A DNA stretch of 64,000 nt, taken from assembly GCF_001465595.2 (NCBI RefSeq), contig NZ_CP013481.2, positions 3,720,001 through 3,784,000 on the forward strand. Reading direction: 5' to 3'. The notes beneath the pieces were generated by a model. The model searched no databases, was not told the DNA's origin, and worked only from the letters and a program-made list of their open reading frames with translations. The position numbers and the translations under genes were made by a program. Below are positions 51,077 through 62,100 of this stretch, piece after piece; the stretch's first letter is position 1, and every line of letters starts with the position of its first letter. Source of the DNA: Pandoraea apista (GTDB lineage Bacteria > Pseudomonadota > Gammaproteobacteria > Burkholderiales > Burkholderiaceae).

Positions 51077-51235
51077 TTATTGATCACTTTGAGCATTATC
51101 CCCCCAAATCGGTGGCTCTGATGCAGCGCAAACGCCATTATCCCCCTTTTGTCGGATGGCGCTTTTTATTCTTAGAGCCCTATACTCCGCCCTGACGAGA
51201 CTGCGATTACATCTTAAGAAGGAATGGGGGATGCG

Positions 51236-51901
51236 ATGAAAGGAGCAGCGTGGCTTGCAACTGTATGCGTCATGTTGATGGCATGGGCTGACATATCGCA
51301 CGGCCAGCAATGCGACTGCCAAAAAGTGATCGGCTCTTGCCAGGGCGCCGTTGAATTCGTGCGCAGCTACGGCTCGAAGCCGAGCTTTGGTGCCGAGCTG
51401 ATTATTCACAGTTCGGAACGCCAGTGTTCGAAGGTCGAATACTACGTCAACAACACTCCATATCAAACGGTACTCGTCAATCGAAATGCCGAGCCTGAGA
51501 GCATATTTGGAACAAGTCGCATCCAAGAGAAAGACGTTTCCTACACTCGCTGCTCCGTGTGCGCTTCGTCGGAAAATGCATCCCAAACACCGCAACCATC
51601 TCAATCGTCACAATCGCCGGCAACCCGGTTTCAAGGCACTTGGGCTGGAACAGGTACGAACAGCTTCTTTTTGTCGAGACAACGTATACTTCACATAGAT
51701 GTGACCGGTCCCAACTCGGCAAATGTTCAACTCGACTTGGGCGGTGAAATGATTCCTGGCACGGGCGAAATCCACGGATACGTGATGTCGATCCGGCTGA
51801 GTCGGGGGATCACCGCAACGGCCACTCTCACAGGGCAGAACGAACTTCGCTATGAAGCTAGCGGAATGGGCACAGTCACTGCAACAATGACGCGCCAGTA
51901 G
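51236..51901 (+). CDS. Secreted protein of unknown function
   Basis: A 221-residue exported protein. Start taken at ATG 51236 (MKGAAWLATVCVMLMAW), preceded by a G-rich site; ATG 51224 is an alternative. The signal peptide ends near SHGQQ. A Cys-rich segment (CDCQKVIGSC; RQCSKVEYY; RCSVCAS) is followed by a Gln/Ser/Pro linker (near 115-130) and a C-terminal beta domain with FQGTWAGTGTNSFFLS and GTVTATMTRQ. Both its unknown domains suggest a surface or periplasmic protein. Immediately downstream lies the mobile-element graveyard. Confidence 0.65.
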   Translation: MKGAAWLATVCVMLMAWADISHGQQCDCQKVIGSCQGAVEFVRSYGSKPSFGAELIIHSSERQCSKVEYYVNNTPYQTVLVNRNAEPESIFGTSRIQEKDVSYTRCSVCASSENASQTPQPSQSSQSPATRFQGTWAGTGTNSFFLSRQRILHIDVTGPNSANVQLDLGGEMIPGTGEIHGYVMSIRLSRGITATATLTGQNELRYEASGMGTVTATMTRQ

Positions 51902-51917
51902 GTATGGGCTGCTGCCG

Positions 51918-52395
51918 GTTACGTGGACAGCAAGTTAAGCTTTTCGAGCTTGCTCAAATTCAACGGGGCTGACGTATCCCAGTGTCGAATGTCGGCGAAG
52001 CGGATTGTAGAAGCGTTCGCTATAGTCGAACACGTCTGAGTGAGCCTCTTCCCGCGAACGATAGACCTTGCGCGCAGTGCACTCGGTTTTCAGGGTGCTA
52101 ACGAAGCACTCCATTGCCGAGTTCTCCCAGACCTCGCCACCCGGCTCATGCTGCATGTAATGCCCTGTTCAGACAGAAGGCGCTGAAAGTGCTCGCTGGT
52201 GTATTGGCTGCCCTGGTCCGAGTGGCGCACTAGTTCTTTCGGCCATCCCCGTCGCCAGACGGCCATCATCAATGCGTCGGCGACGAGTTGCGAAGTCATA
52301 CTGCTCTGCATCGACCAGCCGACGATGCGTCGAGAATACAGGTCGAGAACAGCAGCGACATACCGCCAGACGCGGCGAGTTGCTATACAGTGCCG
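51918..52395 (-). mobile_element. IS3-family transposase remnant
   Basis: Two leftward frames form the C-terminal half of an IS3 OrfB integrase (DDE) domain. One frame reads IATRRVWRYVAAVLDLYSRR and later HSDQGSQYTSEHF; after a shift near 52140 the other frame gives VWENSAMECFVSTLKTE and ends SPVEFEQARKA at 51935. The element's N-terminal part is missing, having been joined at about 52395 to phage lytic-transglycosylase sequence. A GTGGACAGC motif near 51920 could be the remaining IS end. Confidence 0.8.
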
Positions 52396-52700
52396 CGCCC
52401 CCATCTGCGCCCGCACTTGCTCCACGTAGTTGCGAGTCTCCTTCGGGGCATTCTCCATACCCTTGCGCTGCACGTTGCCCCGGCCCCAGTCGTACCCCGC
52501 AAGGGCCTTGCTGAGAGCTCCGCCGTTCTGTTTGAGAAGGTCCCGGTACCTCTGCGCTGCGGCCGTCGCAGACTTCTAGAGGTCATTCGGATCATCGAGT
52601 CCGTATTGCTTGGCCGTCGCCTCCGTGAACTGGAAATGCCCCTTAGCGCCAGCCCCCGACAGCATATCCGCGCCGTGCCCGGACTCTTGAGCCCAAACGC
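52395..52700 (-). pseudogene. Phage lytic transglycosylase fragment with an internal TAG
   Basis: The leftward frame carries QESGHGADMLSGAGAKGHFQ, with the catalytic Glu motif of lytic transglycosylases, then a TAG (near 52577), then in the same frame KSATAAAQRYRDLLKQNGGA and GYDWGRGNVQRKGMENAP. Both ends are fused to foreign DNA: an integrase tail on the right and an IS3 piece on the left. It is thus a dead remnant of a prophage. Confidence 0.75.
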
Positions 52701-52701
52701 T

Positions 52702-52824
52702 AACAAGACGGATACGACAGGCGATATCAGGCAGGCACAGAAGCAGTTGGGCCACACTTCCGTCACGATGACAGAGCATTACGTGCGCAACCGACGCGGC
52801 GACAAAGTGAAGCCGACAAAATGA
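52702..52824 (+). pseudogene. 3' tail of a tyrosine integrase next to tRNA-Sec
   Basis: Forty residues beginning NKTDTTGDIRQAQKQLGHTS and ending KVKPTK. They include the box-III His and the catalytic Tyr (MTEHYVRNRR) of a tyrosine recombinase similar to the intact one at 1991-3061. The gene's 5' part is gone. It ends 76 bases before the 3' end of the selC gene, the place expected for an integrase that used the tRNA 3' end as attachment site. Confidence 0.85.
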
Positions 52825-52900
52825 GTTTTGCGGAACCGGTAGGATTTTGCGGAATAGAAAATCGGCAAAATTCGGGAATCAAAAACCGCCGAAAGCCTGA

Positions 52901-52996
52901 TGGCGGAAAGCAGCCGGAGTCGAACCGACCTGGGAGCGACTGACGCCCCCAACCGGGTTTGAAGCCCGGCCGCATCACCGGATACGGATGCCTTCC
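52901..52996 (-). tRNA. selC: tRNA-Sec (anticodon UCA)
   Basis: A 96-nt gene including an encoded CCA. The leftward sequence starts GGAAGGCA and ends TGCTTTCCGCCA, giving an eight-pair acceptor stem, longer than in other tRNAs. The anticodon arm GGGCTTCAAACCC shows anticodon TCA. A long variable arm follows, and the T-arm GGTTCGACTCC is seen. The tRNA inserts selenocysteine at UGA in the fdnG mRNA, whose gene lies 6 kb upstream on the same strand, with selB and selA between. Confidence 0.95.
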
Positions 52997-53082
52997 TTTA
53001 GACGAAGCAATTTCACTTGCTCGGCGATGGTGTCAGCCCGCCCGCATTGTGCAGGACACCTGCCGATTACGTCGCAACCGAC

Positions 53083-54993
53083 TTACGCCGCGCCCCACTC
53101 CACGCCGGGACGCCGCACATGCAAATCGCCAACGCGGCGAGTATATCCCGCACGATCGAAGAACTCCAGAATCTGAATCGCTCGCTTGCGTCCCAACCCC
53201 GTCGCGTCACGGAACGCACCCGCTTCGATCCTGCCATCTGCACTGGCAATCATGCCTGCCAGCGTCTGCACGCAGACCTCGTCGTAAAACAGGTCCTTGA
53301 CGATCTGATGCACACGCCCCTGGCGAGCAAGCTTGCGCAACGCCGCCCGCACCCGCTCCTCCGGCACATTCAGTTCGCGCCCCATATCCCGCACCCAAGG
53401 GGGATCGAAGCGGCCCTTCATCACCCGAATCAACAAGGCTTCGGCCAGCGCATTTTCCTCATCGGTCATTTCGACGCGGTGCGTCGGCAAGTGCAGCCAT
53501 GCGCCGGTACGTGCCACTGCCCCTTCGCTCAGCATGGCCCGCACCACGATTCGCCAACGCGAAGCATCAAGCGATGGCCACGTCATTCGGCCCAAACGGG
53601 CGGCGTCGAGGCCCGGCTCGTCAGGTGCCCGGGCATGATAGTCGCGCAACGCACCGAGTACCCGAGTGCGAACGTCGTCCCACGCCTGCGGCGCAAACGC
53701 CAGCGATTCGTCGTCGGCCCCCGCGAGCACCACGGCCGTCGCGGGCCAATGCCATTGCCCGGCCGGCAACCCCGTCAACGCCACCACCTGCGCGCTCGTC
53801 AGTCCGAATGCCGACTGGGCCAACAGCCCATCGAGCCCGTTGCCGTCGAGGTACTGCGCAACGGCGTCGAGCCACGCCAGACGAGCCGCCGACCGCCGCT
53901 TTCGTTCCGGCGCCGCGGGGTCCAGCACGCGTCCCCCGCCCACAGTGGCCGTCGCCTGCGGATTGCGCACGATGAACCGGTCGCCCGGCATGGCGCAAAC
54001 CGGCGTATCGAAAACCAACTGCACACGCATCGTGTTCCCGGGCACCAACGTGTCGCCCCCAAGAAGCACGGTATGCGCCTGCACATGCGTGGTGCCCAGA
54101 TGAACGTGCAACGGGAACCACTGCGTAAGCGGAGCGCTGCCTTCGAGCCAATGCAGTTCGACGTCTACATGCGTCGACGGTCTCGACAACCCTGGGGCAA
54201 CGATCCAGTCGCCGCGTCCAAGCTGGTCGCGCTCAACGCCCGCCAGATTCAGCGCACAGCGCTCGCCCGCCTTGCCCGCGTCCACCGGCCGGTTCTGTGC
54301 GTGGATACTTCGCACGCGCACCGGCAGTCCCTGCGGCATCACAGTGAGGGTATCGCCCACGCGCGCGGTGCCGGCAAACGCCGTGCCGGTCACGACCGTG
54401 CCGTGGCCCGCCAGCGTGAAGACACGATCCACCGCCAGCCGGAACAACGCGTCGTTGCGCCGCGCGGCGTTGCCTGATGCACGCAATGCCTGCGCCGCTT
54501 GCGTCAGCGACTCGCGCAATGCCGCCACCCCGTTGTCGCCAGGTGTCGTTGCCGATACCGGCACCACATCGGCCTGCGCCAGCGGCGTGTTCGCAAGCCA
54601 TTGCGAAATCTCTCGTGTCACCGCAGCCAGCCGCGCCGCATCGACGCGATCCGCCTTGGAGAGCGCGACCACACCACGCCGCACCCCCAGCATCGTGAGA
54701 ATCGCCAGATGTTCGCGCGTTTGCGGCATGATGCCGTCGTCCGCTGCGATCACCAGTAACGCGAAATCAATGCCAACGGCGCCTGCCGCCATGGTGTGGA
54801 TCAACTTCTCGTGGCCGGGAACGTCGATGAACCCCAACACCTCGCCATCGGGCAACGGTGTATAGGCGTAACCCAGTTCGATGGAAATGCCGCGCGCCTT
54901 TTCTTCCTTCAAGCGGTCGGTATCCACGCCGGTCAGCGCACGAACGAGGCTCGTCTTGCCGTGGTCGATGTGACCTGCGGTACCTACGATCAT
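53083..54993 (-). CDS. selB: Selenocysteine-specific elongation factor SelB
   Basis: A 636-residue translation factor that carries Sec-tRNA(Sec) to UGA codons marked by a SECIS hairpin. The start at ATG 54993 overlaps the selA stop (ATGA). The G domain begins [20 protein letters not shown] (P-loop) and contains [12 protein letters not shown] and SKADRVD. Two EF-Tu-like beta domains follow, then C-terminal winged helices (about 400-630) that bind the SECIS RNA, with [20 protein letters not shown] near the end. Confidence 0.95.
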   Translation of the reverse strand: MIVGTAGHIDHGKTSLVRALTGVDTDRLKEEKARGISIELGYAYTPLPDGEVLGFIDVPGHEKLIHTMAAGAVGIDFALLVIAADDGIMPQTREHLAILTMLGVRRGVVALSKADRVDAARLAAVTREISQWLANTPLAQADVVPVSATTPGDNGVAALRESLTQAAQALRASGNAARRNDALFRLAVDRVFTLAGHGTVVTGTAFAGTARVGDTLTVMPQGLPVRVRSIHAQNRPVDAGKAGERCALNLAGVERDQLGRGDWIVAPGLSRPSTHVDVELHWLEGSAPLTQWFPLHVHLGTTHVQAHTVLLGGDTLVPGNTMRVQLVFDTPVCAMPGDRFIVRNPQATATVGGGRVLDPAAPERKRRSAARLAWLDAVAQYLDGNGLDGLLAQSAFGLTSAQVVALTGLPAGQWHWPATAVVLAGADDESLAFAPQAWDDVRTRVLGALRDYHARAPDEPGLDAARLGRMTWPSLDASRWRIVVRAMLSEGAVARTGAWLHLPTHRVEMTDEENALAEALLIRVMKGRFDPPWVRDMGRELNVPEERVRAALRKLARQGRVHQIVKDLFYDEVCVQTLAGMIASADGRIEAGAFRDATGLGRKRAIQILEFFDRAGYTRRVGDLHVRRPGVEWGAA

Positions 54994-56441
54994 GCACGCA
55001 GCTCCGCAAATTGCAGCGCGAGACGCGCTTCTTCCTCCGCTTCGAGGCAACGCAGATCGAGCCACAACGTCTGATCGGCAATGCGGCCAATCACCGGATA
55101 CGGCAGTGCCCGCAACGCGGTTTCGAGTTTGGCGAGTGCGCGTCCGCTGCCGCGCTTGCCGCCCCCCGCAGGTGCGATCGCCAGTCCATAGCTCGGAAGT
55201 TGCTCAACGGGCAATGCGCCGCTGCCGATCTGACTCACCATCGGTGCTGCGGTCACGGTATAAGCATCGCCCAGCGACTTCGCAAGCACCGGCGCGAGAC
55301 GCTCCGCCTGCGCAGCCATGTCGGCGCGCGTTCGGGTCAGCAGCCTCAACGTCGTGAGCCGCTCGGTCAAATGATCGGGATCGCGATACAAACGCAGTAC
55401 CGGTTCCAGCGCCGCCAGCGTCAACTTGCCGACGCGCAGCGCACGCTTGAGCGGATGCTTCTTGATTTTGGCGATGAGGTCCTTGCGGCCAACGATCATG
55501 CCCGCCTGCGGCCCGCCCAGCAGTTTGTCGCCGGAGAAGGTCACAAGGTCGGCGCCAGCCGCAATTGTCTCCTGCACCGTGGTTTCGTGGGGCAAGCCCC
55601 AGCGTTCGAGCGGCGCCAGGGTGCCGCTGCCAAGATCAACCGCGACGGGCACCCCGTGCGGCCGGGCAATCTGAACGACTTCGGCAACGTCGACACTCTT
55701 GGTAAATCCCGAGACTTCATAGTTGCTGCAATGCACCTTCATCAGCAGCGCCGTCTTGTCGCCGATAGCGTTGCGATAGTCAGCCGCGTGCGTGCGGTTG
55801 GTCGTGCCCACTTCGATGAGCTTCGCGCCAGCGTGCGTCATGATGTCGGGGATGCGAAACGCGCCGCCGATTTCCACCAGTTCTCCACGCGAGACCACCA
55901 CCTCACGACGCTTGGCGAGCGTTGCCAGCATGAGCAGCACCGCCGCGGCGTTGTTGTTCACAACGGTCGCCGCTTCGCCCCCGGTCAGCTCGCACAGCAA
56001 GGGAGCCACGAGATCGTCGCGATCGCCACGTCCGCCCGTCGCGAGATCGAATTCGAGGTTGGCCGGGCTGGTGAGTGCCTGCATGACGGCCTCGACGGCG
56101 GCCTCGGGCAGCAACGCCCGGCCCAGGTTCGTGTGCAGCACCGTACCGGTGAGATTGAAGACGGGGCGCAGCGTCCCCCGATTACGTTCGGTCAGAAAAC
56201 ACGTTACGCGCGCTCCGAACGCGGCCGGGGTCAGTGTGTCGTGCGAGAGCGCTCCCGCCAGCGCTGCTGCGCGGCATTCGTCGAGATCGCGACGCAGCGC
56301 TGCTGTGACCTGTGTGCGTCCAAAATCGGCCAACGCCGACTGGAACTCCGACGTTCCCAGCAGCCGGTCGAGCGACGGCAAATCCGCCACCCTCGCCATC
56401 CCTGCCAGCCCACGATCTTGCTCGGCTATCCCCATCCCCAC
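54990..56441 (-). CDS. selA: L-seryl-tRNA(Sec) selenium transferase SelA
   Basis: A 483-residue PLP enzyme that converts Ser-tRNA(Sec) to Sec-tRNA(Sec) using selenophosphate. Features: [18 protein letters not shown] (near 93-110), [13 protein letters not shown] and the PLP Lys in [14 protein letters not shown] (near 300). The SelB gene overlaps its stop. The donor enzyme selD is not in this window and must be elsewhere. Confidence 0.95.
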   Translation of the reverse strand: MGMGIAEQDRGLAGMARVADLPSLDRLLGTSEFQSALADFGRTQVTAALRRDLDECRAAALAGALSHDTLTPAAFGARVTCFLTERNRGTLRPVFNLTGTVLHTNLGRALLPEAAVEAVMQALTSPANLEFDLATGGRGDRDDLVAPLLCELTGGEAATVVNNNAAAVLLMLATLAKRREVVVSRGELVEIGGAFRIPDIMTHAGAKLIEVGTTNRTHAADYRNAIGDKTALLMKVHCSNYEVSGFTKSVDVAEVVQIARPHGVPVAVDLGSGTLAPLERWGLPHETTVQETIAAGADLVTFSGDKLLGGPQAGMIVGRKDLIAKIKKHPLKRALRVGKLTLAALEPVLRLYRDPDHLTERLTTLRLLTRTRADMAAQAERLAPVLAKSLGDAYTVTAAPMVSQIGSGALPVEQLPSYGLAIAPAGGGKRGSGRALAKLETALRALPYPVIGRIADQTLWLDLRCLEAEEEARLALQFAELRA

Positions 56442-56445
56442 TCCC

Positions 56446-57522
56446 TTAGGCGTCTTCGGCGTTTTGCCAGAGCAACGGATTACCGTTGGCGCGCGCGTAG
56501 CCCGCTTCGCCCATCAACACGTCGAGGGCGAGGCTCGCGAGGTCATCGGCAACCGGCTCGACAAACGGGTCTTTGTCCTGATAGAAGATCTTGCGATAGC
56601 TGTGGCAGTCGTCGCACGACTCTGCCCGGATCGGCGACGACGCGACGCGCTTGGCCGCTTCGTCAAGCGTCGGCCGGCCGTCGGCACGTTTGGCGATACC
56701 GCTTTGGGCATCGGCATTGGCGTTCGTATTGGCGTTGGCGGTATCGGTATCCGCCGCCAGCACCTGCGCGCCCGATACTGACGCGTCGCCCGATTTGTCG
56801 ACGACGTGATACGCCACATGCTCGCTCGCTTCGCAATGCGTGCACTTCACGCGAACCATATGCCATTCGGTCGAGCACAGCCCGCACGCAAGATAGCGAT
56901 AGCCCTCATGCGCCCCGCCAATGCGAACGACGCTCGCCACCGGCAGCGTGCCACATACCGGACAGACATTGGGGACATCGAGCATGGGCACTTCGCCGGC
57001 GTCGAACGTGCTTGCCACGCCGGTCCAGAGCACTTGCAGCGCTGCCATCAGGAAAGGGGCACTCGCGGCGTCCACACCTTTGCCGTGTCCGGCGAGCAGC
57101 GCCTGAGCACCCGCTTCGAGCGTGGCCGGATCGGCCGCACGAATCCGGTCAAGCACCCCACGAACCGGCGCGGGCAAATCGGGCTGTGCGGCCACTGCGT
57201 CGAGCAACGGGGTCAGCAGTGGCTGCCAGCGCCCGGCGTCGTACCCGCCCGTCGCCGGCACGAGCGGCATGCAGTGTTGCTGTGCCTGTTCGATCGACTC
57301 GGCAGACGGACGCTCGGCCTGAAAGTTGTCGAGCACATGCTGCTGCGCGTCGACCAATGCGGCCATTAGCCGCAGGTAATCGCCAAGCGGATGCCCCTCG
57401 GCGAGCTGACGCAAACGCGCAGCGCGCGCCGAGAAAACCTCGGCACGTTGCGGCATGCGTAGACGGGGGATGGAGGTGCGATCGAGCGACTCGATCTGTC
57501 CGGGTTCAAGAATGCGTTGCAA
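56446..57522 (-). CDS. fdhE: Formate dehydrogenase accessory protein FdhE
   Basis: A 358-residue accessory protein needed for formate dehydrogenase activity. The start is TTG 57522; no ATG is available in the conserved N-terminal region. It contains NPLGDYL-like [18 protein letters not shown] and the four zinc-binding CxxC motifs CPVCG, CGLC, CTHC and CDDC, which form the rubredoxin-like fold. An unusual Asn/Ala/Asp-rich insert ([15 protein letters not shown], near 259-273) divides the third and fourth CxxC, from a six-base repeated DNA. It lies between fdnI and selA. Confidence 0.92.
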   Translation of the reverse strand: MQRILEPGQIESLDRTSIPRLRMPQRAEVFSARAARLRQLAEGHPLGDYLRLMAALVDAQQHVLDNFQAERPSAESIEQAQQHCMPLVPATGGYDAGRWQPLLTPLLDAVAAQPDLPAPVRGVLDRIRAADPATLEAGAQALLAGHGKGVDAASAPFLMAALQVLWTGVASTFDAGEVPMLDVPNVCPVCGTLPVASVVRIGGAHEGYRYLACGLCSTEWHMVRVKCTHCEASEHVAYHVVDKSGDASVSGAQVLAADTDTANANTNANADAQSGIAKRADGRPTLDEAAKRVASSPIRAESCDDCHSYRKIFYQDKDPFVEPVADDLASLALDVLMGEAGYARANGNPLLWQNAEDA

Positions 57523-57564
57523 GGTGGCCGGCCTCGTAAGAGCGTCCGGCCACCTGGGCCGGAC

Positions 57565-58203
57565 TTATTTGTTGAGCTGCTTGTACCAGGCGCGATGGTG
57601 TTTCCACGCCCAGCCGCGAGTGACGGTTCCGCGCGTCATGGCGCGCACGGAACCCTTGATCCAGATCGCCGCGTAGATGTGCGTAATGATGCCGCAAATC
57701 AACACGAATGCACACACCGCATGAACATCCGATGCCAGACGAATCGCCCAGATCGGGAAGTAGAACGCGAAGTACGCGCGCCAGATCACGACGCCCGAGA
57801 GCAACAGTCCGATCATGCACAACACCATCACGTAGAAAAGCAGCTTCTGCCCGGCGTTGTAACGCCCGACCTCCGGCAGATTCTCTTCGCGATTGTTGAG
57901 CACGTCACCGATCTTCTTCATCCACTCCGTGTCGCGCGACTCGAACTTGTTGTAGCGGGCAAGCCGCAGTGCGAGCCACACGAAGGCGACGAACATCACC
58001 AGCCCCACGAACGGATGCAGAATCCGCGTCCACGGCCCGCCACCGAACAGATTGGTGAGCCAGAACATCGACGGATGAAACAACGCCAGCCCGGAGAGCG
58101 CGAGCAGGATGAACGTGCCCGCGACAATCCAGTGGTTGATCCGCTCCGCAGCGTTGTAACGCTCGATCAGATCGTCCTTGCGATCGCTTGGTTCATGCGA
58201 CAT
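57565..58203 (-). CDS. fdnI: Formate dehydrogenase cytochrome b556 subunit
   Basis: A 212-residue membrane protein with four helices that anchors the periplasmic formate dehydrogenase and passes electrons to quinone. Heme-ligand His residues lie in NHWIVAGTFILLALSGLALF, HPFVGLVMFVAFVWL and DVHAVCAFVLICGIITH. It starts two bases after the fdnH stop. It belongs to the FdnI/FdoI family. Confidence 0.93.
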   Translation of the reverse strand: MSHEPSDRKDDLIERYNAAERINHWIVAGTFILLALSGLALFHPSMFWLTNLFGGGPWTRILHPFVGLVMFVAFVWLALRLARYNKFESRDTEWMKKIGDVLNNREENLPEVGRYNAGQKLLFYVMVLCMIGLLLSGVVIWRAYFAFYFPIWAIRLASDVHAVCAFVLICGIITHIYAAIWIKGSVRAMTRGTVTRGWAWKHHRAWYKQLNK

Positions 58204-58205
58204 GG

Positions 58206-59156
58206 TCAGACCTCCTCGTGCGTGACAACGCCTTTCTGGCCATCGGGACCGTCTCCCTTGCGGGAGGCATCGTACCGGCGGGCTTCGTCTTCATCCTCTT
58301 CGGTCGTCTCGTTCGGACCGGTCTTGATGTAGTGGAAGAAGCCGGCAATCGCGGTGAACGCCATGGCGGCCACGCCGAGCGGCTTGGCGATGCCCTTCCA
58401 GAAGGTCACCATCGGGCTGATGCGCGGGTTATCCGGCAAGCCGTGATACAGCGACGGCTTGTCGGCATGATGCAGCACATACATCACGTGCGTGCCGCCC
58501 ACTCCCGCCGGATCGTACAGCCCCGCGTTGTCGAAGCCCCGCGACTTCAGGTCTTCGATACGCTCGGCCGCCTGATCTTTCATGGCGTCTTTGGTGCCGA
58601 ACATGATCGCCCCGGTCGGGCACGTCTTCACGCACGCCGGCTCCAGCCCGACGGACACGCGGTCGGAACACAACGTGCACTTGTAGGCCTTGTGATCCTT
58701 CTGCGAGATACGCGGAATGTTGAACGGGCACCCGGTAATGCAATACCCGCAACCGATGCAGTTCTCTTCGTGAAAATCGACGATGCCGTTGGCGTACTGC
58801 ACGATCGCCCCGGGCGACGGACAGGCCTTGAGACAGCCCGGGTCCTCGCAATGCATGCAGCCATCCTTGCGGATGAGCCACTCGAGGTCGCCCTTCGGGT
58901 TTTCGTACTCGGTGAAGCGCATGAGCGTCCACGAGTCCGCCGTCAGATCGCGCGGGTTGTCGTACACCCCTACGTTCTCGCCGACTTCGTCGCGCAGGTC
59001 GTTCCACTCCATGCACGCCGTCTGGCAAGCCTTGCAGCCGATGCATTTCGAGACGTCGATGAGCTTGGCGACGTCGCCCGTGTGCGCCTCGCGCACCGAG
59101 GGCGACGGCAAGGTCGTTGCCGAGCGCCGTTTGATATCAAGTGATTGCAATGCCAT
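58206..59156 (-). CDS. fdnH: Formate dehydrogenase iron-sulfur subunit
   Basis: A 316-residue subunit with four [4Fe-4S] clusters. Cys motifs are [11 protein letters not shown] (near 38-48), [26 protein letters not shown] and [23 protein letters not shown]-terminal membrane helix (near 262-285, [17 protein letters not shown]) ties it to FdnI. It transfers electrons from the catalytic subunit to the cytochrome. It starts nine bases after fdnG. Confidence 0.95.
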   Translation of the reverse strand: MALQSLDIKRRSATTLPSPSVREAHTGDVAKLIDVSKCIGCKACQTACMEWNDLRDEVGENVGVYDNPRDLTADSWTLMRFTEYENPKGDLEWLIRKDGCMHCEDPGCLKACPSPGAIVQYANGIVDFHEENCIGCGYCITGCPFNIPRISQKDHKAYKCTLCSDRVSVGLEPACVKTCPTGAIMFGTKDAMKDQAAERIEDLKSRGFDNAGLYDPAGVGGTHVMYVLHHADKPSLYHGLPDNPRISPMVTFWKGIAKPLGVAAMAFTAIAGFFHYIKTGPNETTEEDEDEARRYDASRKGDGPDGQKGVVTHEEV

Positions 59157-59165
59157 GGCGCCTCC

Positions 59166-62100
59166 CTATGCCTTCTCGACTTTCACCAGGAACGACTTGA
59201 ACTCGGGGGTCTGCGAATTGCCGTCGCCAACGATCGGCGTCAGCGTATTCGCGAGGAACCCGGGTTTGGCCACCCCCTTGAAGCCCCAGTGAATCGGAAT
59301 GCCCACATGGTGAATCGTCTTGCCGTCCACCTTGAGCGCCCGAATGCGTTTGGTCACAACAGCCTTGGCCTTGATGAAGCCCCGGTTGGACGACACCTTG
59401 ACCGTGTCGCCCGCCACAATGCCGATTTCCTTCGCGAGCGCTTCGCCGATCTCGACGAACTGCTCCGGCTGGATGATCGAATTGAGCAACGCGTGCTTGG
59501 TCCAGTAGTGGAAATGCTCGGTCAGACGATACGTCGTCGCCACGTACGGGAATTTATCCACGGTCCCCATGGTTGCCAGATCGTCAGGGAACACGCGTGC
59601 GCCCGGATTACTGGTGGCCTTGGGTTGCTTCGGATGCAGCGGGTTGTAACCCAACGGGGTCTCGAACGGCTCGTAATGCTCGGGGAACGGCCCTTCGGCC
59701 ATGCCCGCCTTCGCGAAGAAGCGCGCTACGCCTTCGGGGTTCATGATGAACGGGCTCATGCCGCCCGCCGGATCCTCGTCGACCTTGAAGTCGGGTACGT
59801 CCGCCCCCGTCCAGGCCTTGCCGTTCCACCACACCAGCTTGTGCTTCGGATTGAACGGCTTGCCGGTCAGGTCGGCCGATGCCCGGTTGTACAGAATCCG
59901 ACGGTTCGCCGGCCACGCCCACGCCCAGTTCAGGGTCTGACCGATGCCGGTCGGATCGCTGTTGTCGCGGCGTGCCATCTGGTTACCCGCCTGGGTCCAC
60001 GCACCGGCGAAGATCCAGCACCCGGAGGACGTACTGCCGTCGTCCTTGAGTTCCGCGAAGCCGGACAATTGCTCGCCCGCCTTGCGCGTAACCTTGGTCG
60101 GGTCCTTCGGATCGACGATGTCCTTAAGCGCGCGCCCGTTGTATTCCTTGGCGATTTCCTCGGGCGACGGGCTCTCCGGCTGGGCATACGGCCACGACAG
60201 ATTGACGATCGGATCGGGATATTTGCCGCCCTGCGTCTTGTACATCTCGCGCAGGCGCAGGAACAGCCCCGTCATGATCTCAATGTCGGTGCGCGCCTCG
60301 CCCGGCGGCTCGGCCCCCTTCCAGTGCCATTGCAACCAGCGGCCCGAGTTGACCAGCGCGCCGTCTTCTTCGGCGAAGCAGGTCGTCGGCAGGCGGAACA
60401 CCTCTGTCTGAATCTTGCTGGAGTCAACGTTGTTGTGCTCGCCAAAATTCTTCCAGAACTCCGATGTCTCGGTCGCCAGCGGGTCCATCACCACGAGGAA
60501 CTTGAGCTTGGCAAGCGCCTGATCCCATTTGAACTTGCCCGGCGCGGCCGCGAGCGGATTGAACCCCTGCGCGATATAGCCGGTCATCTTCCCCTGGTTC
60601 ATCAACTCGAGCACTTGCAGCAAGTCATACGGCTTGTCGAGCTTGGGCAGATAGTCGTAGCCCCAGTTGTTCTCGGCAGTCGCCGCATCGCCCCACCACG
60701 CTTTCATCAGGCTCACGTAGAACTTCGGATAGTTCTGCCAGTAGCTGAGCTGGTTCGGGCGCAACGGCTTTTGCGTGCGGGCCGTCAGATATTGTTCGAC
60801 GCTCTGCTCGGCCTGCTTCGGCAACGACATATAGCCCGGCAACAGGTCGGTCATCAACCCCAGATCGGTCAGGCCCTGGATGTTGGAGTGACCGCGCAGC
60901 GCGTTCATGCCGCCGCCCGCCACGCCGATGTTGCCCAGCAGCAATTGCACCATCGCGCCGGTGCGAATCATCTGCGAGCCGATGGAGTGCTGCGTCCAGC
61001 CCAGCGCATACATGATGGTCATGGTGCGCGTAGGCGTCGAACACTCGGCGATCTGCTTGAAGATGTACTCGACCTTGTCAGCCGGGGTACCGCACACCCG
61101 CTCGACCATTTCGATCGTATAGCGCGAGTAATGCTGCTTCATCAGTTGGAAGACCGTACGCGGGTGTTGCAGCGTCGGGTCGGTCAGCACGTAGCCGTCG
61201 GCCCCCTTCTGGTAGTCCCACGAACTGCGGTCGTAAGTGCGCTTCTCGGCGTTGTAGCCCGAGTAGATGCCGTCCTCGAACGTGAACTCGTCTTTCACCA
61301 GGAAGGTGAAATCGGTATAGTTCTTGACGTATTCGTGCTGAATCTTGTCGTTCGTGAGCAGGTAGTTGATCAACCCGCCGAGAAAGACGATATCCGTGCC
61401 GGTACGAATCGGGGCGTAATAGTCCGCGACCGATGCCGAACGGTTGAAGCGCGGGTCAACGACGATCAGGCGCGCCTTGTTGTGCGCCTTCGCCTCGGTC
61501 ACCCATTTGAAACCGCACGGGTGTGCCTCGGCAGCGTTGCCGCCCATGATGAGCACCAGATCCGCGTTCTTGATGTCGACCCAATGGTTCGTCATCGCTC
61601 CACGGCCAAACGTCGGGGCAAGACCTGCCACCGTCGGGCCGTGTCAGACACGTGCCTGGTTATCGAATCCCAGCATCCCGGTACTGCGGATGACTTTGTG
61701 CGTGAGATAGCCGACTTCGTTGCTCGATGCCGACGCCGCCAGCATGCCGGTGGTCGTCCAGCGGTTGACCGTGAGGCCGTCGTCGGTCTTCTCGACGAAA
61801 TTCGCGTCGCGGTCGGCCTTCATCAGCTTGGCGATGCGATCGAGCGCGTCGTCCCAGGAGATGCGTTCCCACTTATCCGAGCCCGGCTTGCGGTACTCGG
61901 GGTAAAGCAGGCGGTTCGGGCTGTGGATGAAGTCGATCAGACTGGCACCCTTCGGGCACAACGTGCCGCGGTTGACCGGGTGATCGGGATCGCCTTCGAT
62001 ATGGAAAACGCTCTTCTTCGCGTTCTTGGCACCGTCGCCGTAGCTGTACATGAGAATGCCGCAAGCGACGGAACAGTACGGGCAGGTATTACGGGTTTCG

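Larger units (their letters stand above)
50899..51235. other. Region with a gene fragment and a hairpin
   Basis: Contains the leaderless GEDAxEW fragment (50960-51076) and the 10-bp hairpin at 51049-51070. No intact gene. An AAGAAGGA sequence (51216) serves the next gene. Confidence 0.5.

Noticed and set aside
54858..57539. 893-codon frame opposite selA/fdhE
   Set aside because: Low-complexity Arg-rich shadow; the leftward genes have full family motifs.
61631..61646. Stop codon splitting the formate dehydrogenase gene into two open frames
   Set aside because: Not a frameshift or pseudogene. The frame is unchanged, the residue is the known Sec position (RV-U-HGPTVAG), and a SECIS hairpin follows.
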